A DNA stretch of 64,000 nucleotides from Nitrospirota bacterium (lineage in GTDB: Bacteria; Nitrospirota; Thermodesulfovibrionia; Thermodesulfovibrionales; JdFR-85), in contig WGER01000031.1 of assembly GCA_015492645.1 (NCBI GenBank), forward strand, positions 35,685 to 99,684. Direction: 5' to 3'. A program made the translations under genes and the position numbers. Positions 27,909 to 36,346 of the stretch are shown here, in pieces. Below the pieces are notes generated by a model, which worked only from the letters and a program-made list of their open reading frames with translations, had not been told where the DNA came from and made no database searches. Positions within the stretch are counted from its first letter, which is position 1. Each line of letters opens with the position of its first letter.

Positions 27909-27924
27909 TATGATATTAATCATA
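27909..27924. promoter_or_regulatory. Crp/Fnr-type palindrome TATGAT-N4-ATCATA
   Basis: Perfect 16-bp palindrome TATGATATTAATCATA, with TGAT half-sites like Fnr-family boxes. A second palindrome, AAGATATATCTT, is at 27941-27952. Both lie upstream of the haem-oxidase-like gene at 27994. A Crp/Fnr gene sits just beyond that gene and is the obvious candidate ligand (inference). Confidence 0.6.
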
Positions 27925-27993
27925 GCAGTGTTCTATCTCAAAGATATATCTTACAAGTAGAAAGGCTGACACACTGTTAAAGGAGGTAGACAT

Positions 27994-28401
27994 ATGGACA
28001 GGTTTGTAAGAAATTTCATCATAATGAGCATCGTCTATCTGATGATAGCCTCAGTTATAGGCGTTCTGATGGCCCTCTCACCCGGTTTTATATCACTCAG
28101 GTATGTACACTCCCACCTGATGTTGCTGGGGTGGGTTACCATGATGATCTATGGGGTTGGGTATCACATCCTGCCTCGATTTGCAGGGAGACTCATACAA
28201 CAGAAGACACTCTGCGAATTCCAGTTTTATCTTGCTAATGTTGGTCTGATAGGACTCGTGGTCTTCTACACCCTTGCCCTTAACAGCCCGGAGGTGTCTG
28301 TCTACAGGACCCTTGCATTTGTTTCAGCAGCGGCTGAGTTGATCTCCAGTTTAATATTCCTTTATGTGATGCTGAAGATACTCCTGGCCAGGGAAGAATA
28401 A
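27994..28401 (+). CDS. Small haem-copper oxidase subunit I-like membrane protein
   Basis: 135 aa with four membrane helices. It resembles a fragment of cytochrome oxidase subunit I (cbb3/NorB-like): RYVHSHLMLLGWVTMMIYGVGYHILPRF places His residues where haem ligands occur. It is far too short for an oxidase (about 450 aa or more), yet it has its own AAGGAGGT ribosome site and complete ends, so it looks like a stand-alone haem or oxygen/NO-related protein rather than a broken gene. Function unknown. Confidence 0.7.
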   Translation: MDRFVRNFIIMSIVYLMIASVIGVLMALSPGFISLRYVHSHLMLLGWVTMMIYGVGYHILPRFAGRLIQQKTLCEFQFYLANVGLIGLVVFYTLALNSPEVSVYRTLAFVSAAAELISSLIFLYVMLKILLAREE

Positions 28402-28405
28402 TTCT

Positions 28406-29092
28406 CTACTGGACCAATTCCTCCAGTTGATGGGGCAACTTGATCACAATCCTGCCAGAGGTCTCTTCTATGAGACCTCTCTTCTTAAACTTCGACATGG
28501 TCCTTATAGAGGTCTCCACAGTGGTGCCCACCATCTCTGCAATATCCTGCTTTGTGAGTCTCATCTCGATCACTATACCCTCATCTGAGGGCCTGCCAAC
28601 CTTCTGGGCAAGTTTCAGTAGAAGAGAGGCTATCCTCGCCTCCACCCTCTCCAGGGCGATGTTTTTCAGGCTCTCATGGGCACCCTGCATTCTTTCTCCC
28701 AGGCTCAGGGCGAGTAGGTACATCAATTGAGGGAATCTGTCCAGGATACGGAAAAAGGCAGCCCTGGAGACCCTTATCACCTCTGTGTCTTCCATTGCGA
28801 CCGCATTTGCTGGATAGGGCATCCCCCTGAGAACAGCCACTGCACCGAATACCTCTCCCTCAGGTATGACCTCCAGAATCAACTCCTTGCCATCCTGTGA
28901 TACCTTCGTGATCTTGACCCTCCCTGATGTTACCATGTAGAAGTTATTAGAGGGATCACCCTCTGCAAAAATCAGGTCTCTCTTCCTGTACCTTTCGATC
29001 CTTATATAGGGGGCGATCTCCTTCAGTTCAGTATCCTGGAGGTCTTTAAAGAGTTTGAACTTCCTCAGATACTCTGTCCCTACCTCAGACAT
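28406..29092 (-). CDS. Crp/Fnr-family transcriptional regulator
   Basis: 228 aa. Cyclic-nucleotide-binding-like beta barrel (FAEGDPSNNFYMVTSGRVKI, GEVFGAVAVLRGMPYPANAVA), long dimer helix, then an HTH (LTKQDIAEMVGTTVETSIRTMSKF). The recognition helix keeps Glu and Arg spaced as in Fnr, which fits TGAT half-sites. There is no N-terminal Cys cluster, so it is not an iron-sulfur Fnr; the effector is unknown. It ends 4 nt from the convergent oxidase-like gene and overlaps the GroES-like gene by 8 nt. Confidence 0.92.
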   Translation of the reverse strand: MSEVGTEYLRKFKLFKDLQDTELKEIAPYIRIERYRKRDLIFAEGDPSNNFYMVTSGRVKITKVSQDGKELILEVIPEGEVFGAVAVLRGMPYPANAVAMEDTEVIRVSRAAFFRILDRFPQLMYLLALSLGERMQGAHESLKNIALERVEARIASLLLKLAQKVGRPSDEGIVIEMRLTKQDIAEMVGTTVETSIRTMSKFKKRGLIEETSGRIVIKLPHQLEELVQ

Positions 29093-29453
29093 CTTCCAGA
29101 GTTGTTCTTATAAGGGCGAGTATCGAGGAGTGGGGCACAATAAGGTATCTCCTGCCTTCATATTCTATCTCCACGGCGTCCTTCTTCAGAAAGAGGGCGT
29201 AATCCCCTTCTTTTGCCTCCAGAGGAATGTAGGTTGGGCTCTTCTCTGTCCATGGCTCAGAGGAGGTGATGTCAGGCACCGGATATCCAGGACCTGTCTT
29301 TATCACTATCCCACCCATTACATCTTCCTTTTCCTTCACAGTGGGTGGCAGGTAGAGACCTGCCCTTGTCCTCTCCTCAGACTCATCAGGTGCTATCAGC
29401 ACCCGGGGACCCACAATTATGATCTCTTTTGATGTCTTCATCTCAATGCTCAT
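29085..29453 (-). CDS. GroES-like (Cpn10 fold) protein
   Basis: About 123 aa from ATG 29453 (GTG 29468 and ATG 29441 are alternatives). IVGPRVLIAPDESEERTRAGLYLPPTVKEKED is a recognisable co-chaperonin start with a mobile-loop region, and YALFLKKDAVEIEYEGRRYLIV is the Cpn10 end. A roughly 30-residue insert (GYPVPDITSSEPWTEKSP) separates the halves. GroEL is not nearby, so it may be a divergent second co-chaperonin. It starts within the end of the DUF2301 gene. Confidence 0.8.
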   Translation of the reverse strand: MSIEMKTSKEIIIVGPRVLIAPDESEERTRAGLYLPPTVKEKEDVMGGIVIKTGPGYPVPDITSSEPWTEKSPTYIPLEAKEGDYALFLKKDAVEIEYEGRRYLIVPHSSILALIRTTLEDV

Positions 29454-30054
29454 AGGCCGACTTGTCACCTATATCATAGGCGATCGGAATCCTGACCTTT
29501 CTCCAGTTAAAGTACAACATGGTCAATCCAACAAAAAATATGTAAACTCCAGTGAGTGCTGGTGAAGTCACCTTGGTCATCAACATAAGCGGTATCAGAG
29601 GAAACATCAGCGAGAGGATATACCCTTCGTAGAGCCTGAAACAGAAGGCCTCCTTCAGAGTAAAAAAACTGAGGCATCCCATCAGTGGTAAAAGGAACAG
29701 GGCACCTACAGGCTCCTTCAATATAAATCCTGCTATGTCCTGCCTGACAGGAAGACCGAAAAGAAAGGTCACCACAGAAAAGAGGTAGAGGTATCTTATC
29801 ATCTTTCTGAACCTCTTGGCATAAAGATGTATAGTGGCCGTTGAAAGACCTGCTGCCAGATACAGAAGCACAATAAGACCTGAGGCCACAGGTCCCCCTA
29901 CCTCTACTTCAGACCATGTACCACGGTGAAAGACTGTGAAGGCGGCCCCACCAATTGTAAGAACGAGACTGCTCACTATTAGACCACCCCTGTAGAGGAG
30001 TACAGAGGTCCTGTCCCAGAGGGTGAGATCCTGGTATTCCATTTTCTCTGCCAT
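29443..30054 (-). CDS. DUF2301-like multi-pass membrane protein
   Basis: 203 aa with about six hydrophobic helices (GGLIVSSLVLTIGGAAFTVF, ASGLIVLLYLAAGLSTATIHL, GALFLLPLMGCLSFFTL and others) and the conserved-looking loop LKEAFCFRLYEGY. I associate this with the DUF2301 membrane family, known mostly from cyanobacteria, function unknown. It begins a three-gene minus-strand unit with the GroES-like and Crp/Fnr genes. Confidence 0.65.
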   Translation of the reverse strand: MAEKMEYQDLTLWDRTSVLLYRGGLIVSSLVLTIGGAAFTVFHRGTWSEVEVGGPVASGLIVLLYLAAGLSTATIHLYAKRFRKMIRYLYLFSVVTFLFGLPVRQDIAGFILKEPVGALFLLPLMGCLSFFTLKEAFCFRLYEGYILSLMFPLIPLMLMTKVTSPALTGVYIFFVGLTMLYFNWRKVRIPIAYDIGDKSAYEH

Positions 30055-30117
30055 AATCTATCTTAACAAAAGACTGCCACCAATAGGCAATAATTACCGT
30101 TGATTGCCGTTCACTGC

Positions 30118-30368
30118 TGTCCAAAATAACCTGCGATAGTATACACAGGCGGTGTGCCGAAGAAACATCAATTCAGGACACCTTTGAAAATAAACTCTTT
30201 CAAACTGCCTATACTAATGGACTGACACTTTGAACCTGAGTGTACTGAACAGGTTAGTCTACTTTAAAATTTGTCCGTTAATTCTGAATCTCAACCCCAG
30301 AAAATCTCTGATTTTCTGGGGACCCCTTTCTGAGGCATACCGCCTGTGTCTCAATCCTATTTTGGACA
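30118..30368. mobile_element. MITE-like element, copy 2
   Basis: 251 bp bounded by perfect inverted ends TGTCCAAAATA (30118-30128) and TATTTTGGACA (30358-30368), with inner inverted repeats CACAGGCGGT (30144-30153) and ACCGCCTGTG (30339-30348). It has no coding capacity. It shares both ends with copy 1 but a different middle, which contains palindrome copy B. No target-site duplication is obvious. Confidence 0.8.
30295..30321. repeat. Dispersed palindrome, copy B
   Basis: Perfect 12-bp arms CCCCAGAAAATC (30295-30306) and GATTTTCTGGGG (30310-30321) around TCT. Compared with copy A, both arms change together (ACA to AGA, TGT to TCT), so pairing is preserved. Confidence 0.9.
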
Positions 30369-30475
30369 GATATGATTGCCGTTAGACTTTAATCAAAAGA
30401 CATAAAAGGTGGCGGCGGTTCCTGCCCGAAAATTGCGTTAGAAATGATTGTATTTGTGTAAGGTAAAATATATTT

Positions 30476-31147
30476 ATGGAAAGGATCCCGGAGCCCGAAT
30501 TGATGGATTCCTTGGAACAGGCGAAGGCCTATGCAGAGGCGGACTTCGCAGAACCGAATGAGAGGTTCATCAGCCTGTTTCAGGATAGGTTCGGCCAGAG
30601 ACAGATAAGGGGTATTGTGGCTGATCTCGGATGTGGACCTGCTGATATCAGTATCCGGTTCGCAAGGATATATACCCATTGTATAGTACATGCGATTGAC
30701 GGTTCAGAGGCGATGTTATTTTTCGCAAAAAAGGCGATAATGGCCCAGCCCGAACACATCCGGAGCAGGATTAAGATATACAGGGCGGTTATCCCAGAGG
30801 ATACCCTCCCCTCAGAGCACTATGACATCATAATAAGCAACAGCCTCCTTCACCACCTTCGAGACCCTCTTGTTCTCTGGTATACCGTAAGGAGATACTC
30901 AAGGCCAGGGACGGTTGTGATGGTAATGGACCTCATGAGGCCAGAGAGTTTCAGAAGGGCAGAGGAGATCGTTGAGACATACTCCCATGGTGAACCTGAG
31001 ATCCTGAAGAGGGATTTCCTGAACTCCCTCTGTGCCGCCTTCAGACCAGAGGAAGTGGAAGAACAGATCAGAAGGGCAGAGTTGCCATTTAAGGTAGAAG
31101 TCGTCTCAGACAGACACCTCCTCGTTTCAGGGATTGTGGATTCCTAA
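30476..31147 (+). CDS. Class I SAM-dependent methyltransferase
   Basis: 223 aa. Motif I VADLGCGPADISIRFA, motif II region VHAIDGSEAMLFFA, and YDIIISNSLLHHLRDP, typical of a Rossmann-fold methyltransferase. The N-terminal segment before motif I is short and the substrate is unknown. It stands alone between repeat-rich gaps. Confidence 0.88.
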   Translation: MERIPEPELMDSLEQAKAYAEADFAEPNERFISLFQDRFGQRQIRGIVADLGCGPADISIRFARIYTHCIVHAIDGSEAMLFFAKKAIMAQPEHIRSRIKIYRAVIPEDTLPSEHYDIIISNSLLHHLRDPLVLWYTVRRYSRPGTVVMVMDLMRPESFRRAEEIVETYSHGEPEILKRDFLNSLCAAFRPEEVEEQIRRAELPFKVEVVSDRHLLVSGIVDS

Positions 31148-31297
31148 ATCAGCATCATCTTCCCTTTTTGAGGATTACAGAGAGGGGTTGTCCATATTTT
31201 TCTCAATATTTCAACCAGTTAATTCTGGCATGTTTTTTGATTTTGTAATTTAAAACAGAAGGCTGTATTACAGCCGTGACCATAACAGAAAGGGGGT

Positions 31298-31684
31298 ATG
31301 AAGATGAGGAGACTGACAGTTATAGGTCTTATGATTGCACTGCTCATTGTTCCCGCTCTGGTTGAACCACCCGGGGCAGAGGCGATGAACAACGAGTCAG
31401 CAGCCCTGCTGGCAGGTGCAATTGCACTTTTTGGAAGACCCGTATTGAATGCAATCGCACAGGACATCTTCTATGAGCCCTGTCCTACAAGGGTTGTTCA
31501 CAGGCCGGCCAAGGTGATATACAAGCGGGTGTATGTTTACAGAGATGATGTCCTGAGGGACTGCCGGAGGATCCAATCCCCTTATGAGAAGGGCTTCTGT
31601 GATGAATTGAGGCGGATAGAAAGGGAGTACGAGAGGGGAAGGAGAGATGCACGTTACTACTATTATGAATACATTGATCCATAA
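31298..31684 (+). CDS. Small exported protein of unknown function
   Basis: 128 aa. The signal peptide (LTVIGLMIALLIVPALVEPPGAEA) probably ends in an Ala-x-Ala site. The mature part has three cysteines (EPCPTR, LRDCRRI, GFCDEL) and a very basic, tyrosine-rich end (ERGRRDARYYYYEY). I recognise no family. Good AAGGGGG ribosome site. Expressed alone; a hairpin at 31694 follows. Confidence 0.75.
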   Translation: MKMRRLTVIGLMIALLIVPALVEPPGAEAMNNESAALLAGAIALFGRPVLNAIAQDIFYEPCPTRVVHRPAKVIYKRVYVYRDDVLRDCRRIQSPYEKGFCDELRRIEREYERGRRDARYYYYEYIDP

Positions 31685-31693
31685 TCTCATAGA

Positions 31694-31715
31694 GAGGGGG
31701 CTGGAAGGCCCCCTC
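31694..31715. terminator. Hairpin between convergent genes
   Basis: GAGGGGGC (31694-31701) and GCCCCCTC (31708-31715). It lies between the exported protein and glnA and could stop transcription from both sides, although neither side has a clear T-run. Confidence 0.6.
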
Positions 31716-31719
31716 TGGA

Positions 31720-33048
31720 TCAAAGAACTGGAAGGTACCTCTCTATCTCGTAAGGGAAGACCTGCCCCCTGTAGTCATCCCACTCAATCCTTTTACTCAT
31801 CAGAAGTTCTCTAAAGATGTGTTCACCCAGGGTCTCCCTGAGCAGTTCACTCTTCTCCGCATACTCTATCGCCTCTATGAGGCTACCCGGTAACTGTTCA
31901 ATCCCCATCTTCTGCCTCTCCTCTTCAGAGAGGTGATAAACATCCACCTCTGTGGGTTCCGGGAGGGGATACCCCTCTTCTATCCCCTTGAGACCTGCAT
32001 TCAGCATGCAGGCAAAGGCGAGGTAGGGGTTACAGGCAGGATCTGGACTCCTGAGTTCAATCCTTGTCGCCTTTTCTTTACCAGGCTTATAAAGGGGCAC
32101 CCTCACAAGGGCAGACCTGTTCCTCCTCGCCCAGCATATATACACGGGTGCCTCATAGCCGGGTACAAGCCGTTTGTAAGAGTTGACCCACTGGTTGAGC
32201 ACAAGGGTTATCTCCTTGATGTGTCTCAGTATCCCTGCAATGTAGTGCTTGGCTGTCATAGATAGATAATACCTGTCGTTCGGGTCAAAGAAGGCATTCT
32301 CTTCTCCTCTGAACAGACTCTGGTGTGTATGCATTCCCGAGCCATTTTGCCCGAATATAGGCTTGGGCATAAATGTGGCATACACACCGTACTTATTTGC
32401 TATCTCCTTTACCACCGCCCTGTAGGTCATCACTGTGTCAGCCATGGTGAGTGCATCGGCATACCTCAGGTCTATCTCGTGCTGGGAATGGGCGACCTCG
32501 TGGTGGGAGTACTCAACCCTGATACCCATCTGTTCAAGGGCGAGTATGGTGTCCCTCCGGAGGTCCTCTGCTGCATCAGGGAAATAATCAAAGTATCCAC
32601 CCTCATCAAGGGTCTCAGGGGCCTTGTCGGACTTAAAGTAGAAGTATTCCAGTTCAGGCCCCACATACATGGTGAACCCCTTCTCTCTGGCCTTTTCTAG
32701 GTTCCTCTTCAGGACATACCTCGGGTCTCCCTTATAAGGGGTCCCATCAGGCTCATAGATATCACAGAACATCCTCGCCACAGCCCTCTCCTTGGGTCTC
32801 CAGGGGAGAATCGCAAAGGTGGCAGGATCGGGCCTTGCTATCATATCACTCTCATCAATCCTCGCAAACCCCCTGATGGAGGAACCATCAAATCCCATTC
32901 CTTCTTCAAAGGCATACTCGAGTTCCTCCGTTGGTACAGCAAAACTCTTAAGCGTCCCGTGAATATCCGAAAACCACAGTTTCACAAACTTGACATCATG
33001 TCTTTTGACCAGTTCCATGACATCCTTTCTGTCTCTCGGTCTGTCCAT
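31720..33048 (-). CDS. glnA: Type I glutamine synthetase, alpha-like form
   Basis: 442 aa, the shorter GSI length. Signatures: [21 protein letters not shown] (metal Glu residues), [46 protein letters not shown]. It lacks the NLYDLPPEE adenylylation motif: the matching segment reads VDVYHLSEEERQKMG, as in alpha forms that are not adenylylated. It starts 12 nt after glnE, so it is cotranscribed with the adenylyltransferase, which more likely acts on the second synthetase at 36.3 kb. Confidence 0.95.
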   Translation of the reverse strand: MDRPRDRKDVMELVKRHDVKFVKLWFSDIHGTLKSFAVPTEELEYAFEEGMGFDGSSIRGFARIDESDMIARPDPATFAILPWRPKERAVARMFCDIYEPDGTPYKGDPRYVLKRNLEKAREKGFTMYVGPELEYFYFKSDKAPETLDEGGYFDYFPDAAEDLRRDTILALEQMGIRVEYSHHEVAHSQHEIDLRYADALTMADTVMTYRAVVKEIANKYGVYATFMPKPIFGQNGSGMHTHQSLFRGEENAFFDPNDRYYLSMTAKHYIAGILRHIKEITLVLNQWVNSYKRLVPGYEAPVYICWARRNRSALVRVPLYKPGKEKATRIELRSPDPACNPYLAFACMLNAGLKGIEEGYPLPEPTEVDVYHLSEEERQKMGIEQLPGSLIEAIEYAEKSELLRETLGEHIFRELLMSKRIEWDDYRGQVFPYEIERYLPVL

Positions 33049-33060
33049 GGATCCTCCTCC

Positions 33061-35850
33061 TTATATAGAATGTTGTTCTATTATTTCTATAACCCTATTT
33101 CTTCGTTCTATCAATGACTGGATAAACTGCTGGGAGTCAGAATACCCCATAAACCTGGCAATCCTTTCTGTCACAGGGTCATCCACCCTCAATACCGTCT
33201 CCTCGTTGAGCCTCAATATAACCTCTACCTTCCTGAGATAGATGTATAATTCATGGATCTCTTTCGCGTCCTCCCCTGAGAGAATACCTGCCTTAAATAG
33301 TCTATTGATCGCCCTAAGCGTGTTCTGAACCTGAAGAAAGGGGAATCTCTGGATGTTAGAGAGTTGTAACCATTGGATAAAAAACTCTATCTCTTCCACA
33401 CCTCCAGGACCAAACTTCACATCTAACCCCTCTTGCTCATGGGAGACCTCTCTGATTATCCTTTCCCTCATCTGCCTGATCGAGGAATATCTCACATCCT
33501 TCACCCTCTCCCGAAAGACCTCCTCTGTCATCTGCATAAAGGCCTTTCTTGAAGAGACACCTCCTGTAATGGGTCTTGCCTTCAGGAGCGCCTGTATCTC
33601 CCATGGATGTGCCCTCTCTAAGTAATACCGTCTGTAACCATCAAGGGTGTTTGTAAGTGGTCCCTTGGAGCCATCAGGTCTCAACCTCATGTCAATCTGG
33701 TAGACCGGCCCCTTATCAGTATAGGAGGTGAGCACCTTTATCACCCTCTCTATCGCATTTACATCTTCTGTAGCAGAAACAAAAAGGAGGTCAAGGTCAG
33801 ACCCAAAGACCATCTCCCTGCCACCCAGTTTTCCCATACTCACCACCATTATCTCTCTGTCTGCCGCATATGTACTGAGTACCTTCACTATCAGGGCCTC
33901 TGCAAGATTGCTCAATTGCCTCATGAGGTCATTCAACTGAAGAATATTCAGCAGAAAGAACATTCCGGCCCTTATCTCCTCAGTCCTTCTGTACTCAGCC
34001 AGTCTTTCCTGTAGATTATCACCCCCTATCCTCTCCAGTTGCCTCTGAAAGGCACGGAGCGATTTCCTTATATGAGGATCCTCAATCAACTCCGAAAGAT
34101 GTCTCTCTTCACTCAGAATAAGCCTTGTGAGTACTCTACTCATGGCAAAGACAGTGACGATTCCTCTTGTAAATAGAGGTTGCTCATGGAACCATTCCAG
34201 AAATGTGGAGTTGGTGCCAAAGGACCCGAAGAACCTTTCAACAGAAAGGAGCGCATCCTCAGGCGCAGGTGACCGGAGGGCCTCGTCTACAAACAGTGGC
34301 ATTAAACTCCTGAGGAGGGCCCTTTCCTTCTCTGTCCTGAAGGCCTTAAACTCCTGTCTCAGGGCATTTAGAGATCTGAGTCCCAAGGAGGTGTCCTTCA
34401 CCCCTTTAAATGAGAGATATCCCTTCAATTCCTCTTCACTTAAGTCATCCATGAGCAGGGCCTTTGTCTCTGCGTATACGTCCTCCTCTGTCCCGAGGAG
34501 CGAATTATACATGCTCTTTATCTGCATCCTCCTGAGTTTGAGTTCTGACAGGAACTCCTCCCTGTCTCTGTGTTTCATCTTTCTCGCAAGGGCGTCCAGT
34601 TCCTCTGGCTTGGAAGGTAATTTGTGTGTCTGGAGGTCATCTCTCATTTGCAGATAGTGTTCAAGCCGTCTCAGGTAGAGATAGTTTTCCCACAGCGCTG
34701 TCAGTTCATCGGATGGTATTATATCCATCCACCTCAATGCCTGTATTGCGTTGAAGAGCCTGTGTGTCCTCAGGGCCCTGTTCCCTCTTCCGTACATGAG
34801 TTGAAGCGTCTGGACAAAGAACTCGGCCTCCCTTATCCCACCATATCCCCTTTTTATATCATCCTTACTGTAGAGGGAGTCTATCCCTTTCTTCATCGTT
34901 CTTATCTCTTCAATCTCTGGCAACTCGACAGGCCTGAACCACACAAAGGGGGTTATCATCTCAAGGAACCTCTCTGCTGTAGATATGTCACCTGCAAGGG
35001 GTCTTGCCCTTATCAGGACCATCCTCTCCCAGGTCCTGCCCCAGGTCTGGTAGTACTCCCTGTATCCTTCTATTGAGAGTGCGAGTTCTCCCCTCTGCCC
35101 CTGGGGCCTCAGTCTCGTATCAACCCTGTATACAAACCCATCTTCTGTCTGCTGAGACAGTACATGGCTGAGAGTCTCCATCACTTTACAGAAGAATTGA
35201 TGGTTGCTTATCCTGTTGTATCTGACCCCTGTGGGGCTTAATACCCCGGAGGTGCTTGCTGAGGGGTCTGAGTCATACACCCCGATTATATCGATATCAG
35301 AACTGTAGTTTAATTCCTCTCCTCCGAGTTTACCCAGCCCTATGATAGAGATTCTCCCTTCAGAAGGATGCCCATACCTCTCAGTACATATTCTTAAAGA
35401 ATGCTCTAATGTATACTCAAGTATCACCTCTGCCAGATTCGTCAGTTCCTGCATGGATTCAAAGAGGTCCACCTTTCCAAGAATGTCTCTGAGGGTGATC
35501 CACAGGAGGATGTCCTTCTTGAATCTCCTCAGGGTCTTCATAAATACCTTCGTCTCCGTCTCTTTGAGTTGGGGGAACCTCTCTTCTGCTTCCTGTTTGA
35601 GTCTCTCCCTTGTAACAGAGAGATTGACCCTTTTCAGTGCCTCTTCAAGGGAGGCAGGATTCTGAATGGAATAATTTGCCAGAAACTGACTGTAGGCAAA
35701 AAGGGCAGCCACCTCCGGAAGACTGTAGAGGAACCTTTCACCTCTGCTATCTCTGTCAAAAAACCGTGTGAGATTTTTCTCGGCCCTTTCAGGCTCAGGA
35801 GTCAGTAAAGAGACATCATGGATAATCTTCTTCAACCTCTTATCAATCAT
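33061..35850 (-). CDS. glnE: Bifunctional glutamine synthetase adenylyltransferase/deadenylase
   Basis: 929 aa, full length. Two nucleotidyltransferase modules: the N-terminal one with GLGKLGGEELNYSSDIDIIG and the C-terminal one with SMGKLGGREMVFGSDLDLLF, separated by helical domains. It attaches and removes AMP on a glutamine synthetase tyrosine under PII control. Divergent from the PII gene across a 115-nt gap containing a strong palindrome. Confidence 0.96.
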   Translation of the reverse strand: MIDKRLKKIIHDVSLLTPEPERAEKNLTRFFDRDSRGERFLYSLPEVAALFAYSQFLANYSIQNPASLEEALKRVNLSVTRERLKQEAEERFPQLKETETKVFMKTLRRFKKDILLWITLRDILGKVDLFESMQELTNLAEVILEYTLEHSLRICTERYGHPSEGRISIIGLGKLGGEELNYSSDIDIIGVYDSDPSASTSGVLSPTGVRYNRISNHQFFCKVMETLSHVLSQQTEDGFVYRVDTRLRPQGQRGELALSIEGYREYYQTWGRTWERMVLIRARPLAGDISTAERFLEMITPFVWFRPVELPEIEEIRTMKKGIDSLYSKDDIKRGYGGIREAEFFVQTLQLMYGRGNRALRTHRLFNAIQALRWMDIIPSDELTALWENYLYLRRLEHYLQMRDDLQTHKLPSKPEELDALARKMKHRDREEFLSELKLRRMQIKSMYNSLLGTEEDVYAETKALLMDDLSEEELKGYLSFKGVKDTSLGLRSLNALRQEFKAFRTEKERALLRSLMPLFVDEALRSPAPEDALLSVERFFGSFGTNSTFLEWFHEQPLFTRGIVTVFAMSRVLTRLILSEERHLSELIEDPHIRKSLRAFQRQLERIGGDNLQERLAEYRRTEEIRAGMFFLLNILQLNDLMRQLSNLAEALIVKVLSTYAADREIMVVSMGKLGGREMVFGSDLDLLFVSATEDVNAIERVIKVLTSYTDKGPVYQIDMRLRPDGSKGPLTNTLDGYRRYYLERAHPWEIQALLKARPITGGVSSRKAFMQMTEEVFRERVKDVRYSSIRQMRERIIREVSHEQEGLDVKFGPGGVEEIEFFIQWLQLSNIQRFPFLQVQNTLRAINRLFKAGILSGEDAKEIHELYIYLRKVEVILRLNEETVLRVDDPVTERIARFMGYSDSQQFIQSLIERRNRVIEIIEQHSI

Positions 35851-35880
35851 ACTGAATTGAATTTATTATACCATTCCCCA

Positions 35881-35905
35881 AACCTCACACTTCGGAAGTG
35901 TGAGG

Positions 35906-35907
<2 letters not shown>
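35881..35907. promoter_or_regulatory. 12-bp palindrome in the glnE-glnB divergent gap
   Basis: AACCTCACACTT (35881-35892) and AAGTGTGAGGTT (35896-35907) around CGG. It lies between two divergent starts, where a terminator makes little sense, and its right arm runs into the -35 box of the glnB promoter. Candidate operator; alternatively a hairpin of the 5' leader of glnE. Confidence 0.6.
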
Positions 35908-36304
<397 letters not shown>

Positions 36305-36310
36305 ACAAGA

Positions 36311-36346
36311 GGGAGGGACATTCAGGGTCCCTCCCCTCTGTTTTTT
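36311..36346 (+). terminator. Rho-independent terminator after glnB
   Basis: GGGAGGGAC (36311-36319) and GTCCCTCCC (36327-36335), followed by a TTTTTT run at 36341-36346. Its end touches the stop of the convergent glnA. Confidence 0.85.

Larger units (their letters stand above)
30055..30475. other. 421-nt gap filled by repeat elements
   Basis: No gene seen. It holds the MITE-like element (30118-30368) with palindrome copy B, and a stretch GTTAGAAATGATTGTATTT near 30438 that recurs with one change near 38628. The right end would have to contain the promoter of the methyltransferase gene, but I see no convincing -35/-10 pair. Confidence 0.7.

Noticed and set aside
27994..28401. Pseudogene of a full-length cytochrome oxidase subunit I
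   Set aside because: The short frame has its own ribosome site, intact ends and no flanking remnants of the missing part, so a stand-alone small protein is more likely.
31226..31241. TGGCAT-GTTTT-TTGAT before the exported protein gene
   Set aside because: The essential GC of the -12 box is missing and there is no paired operator upstream; only a lone TGTCC half-site is nearby.
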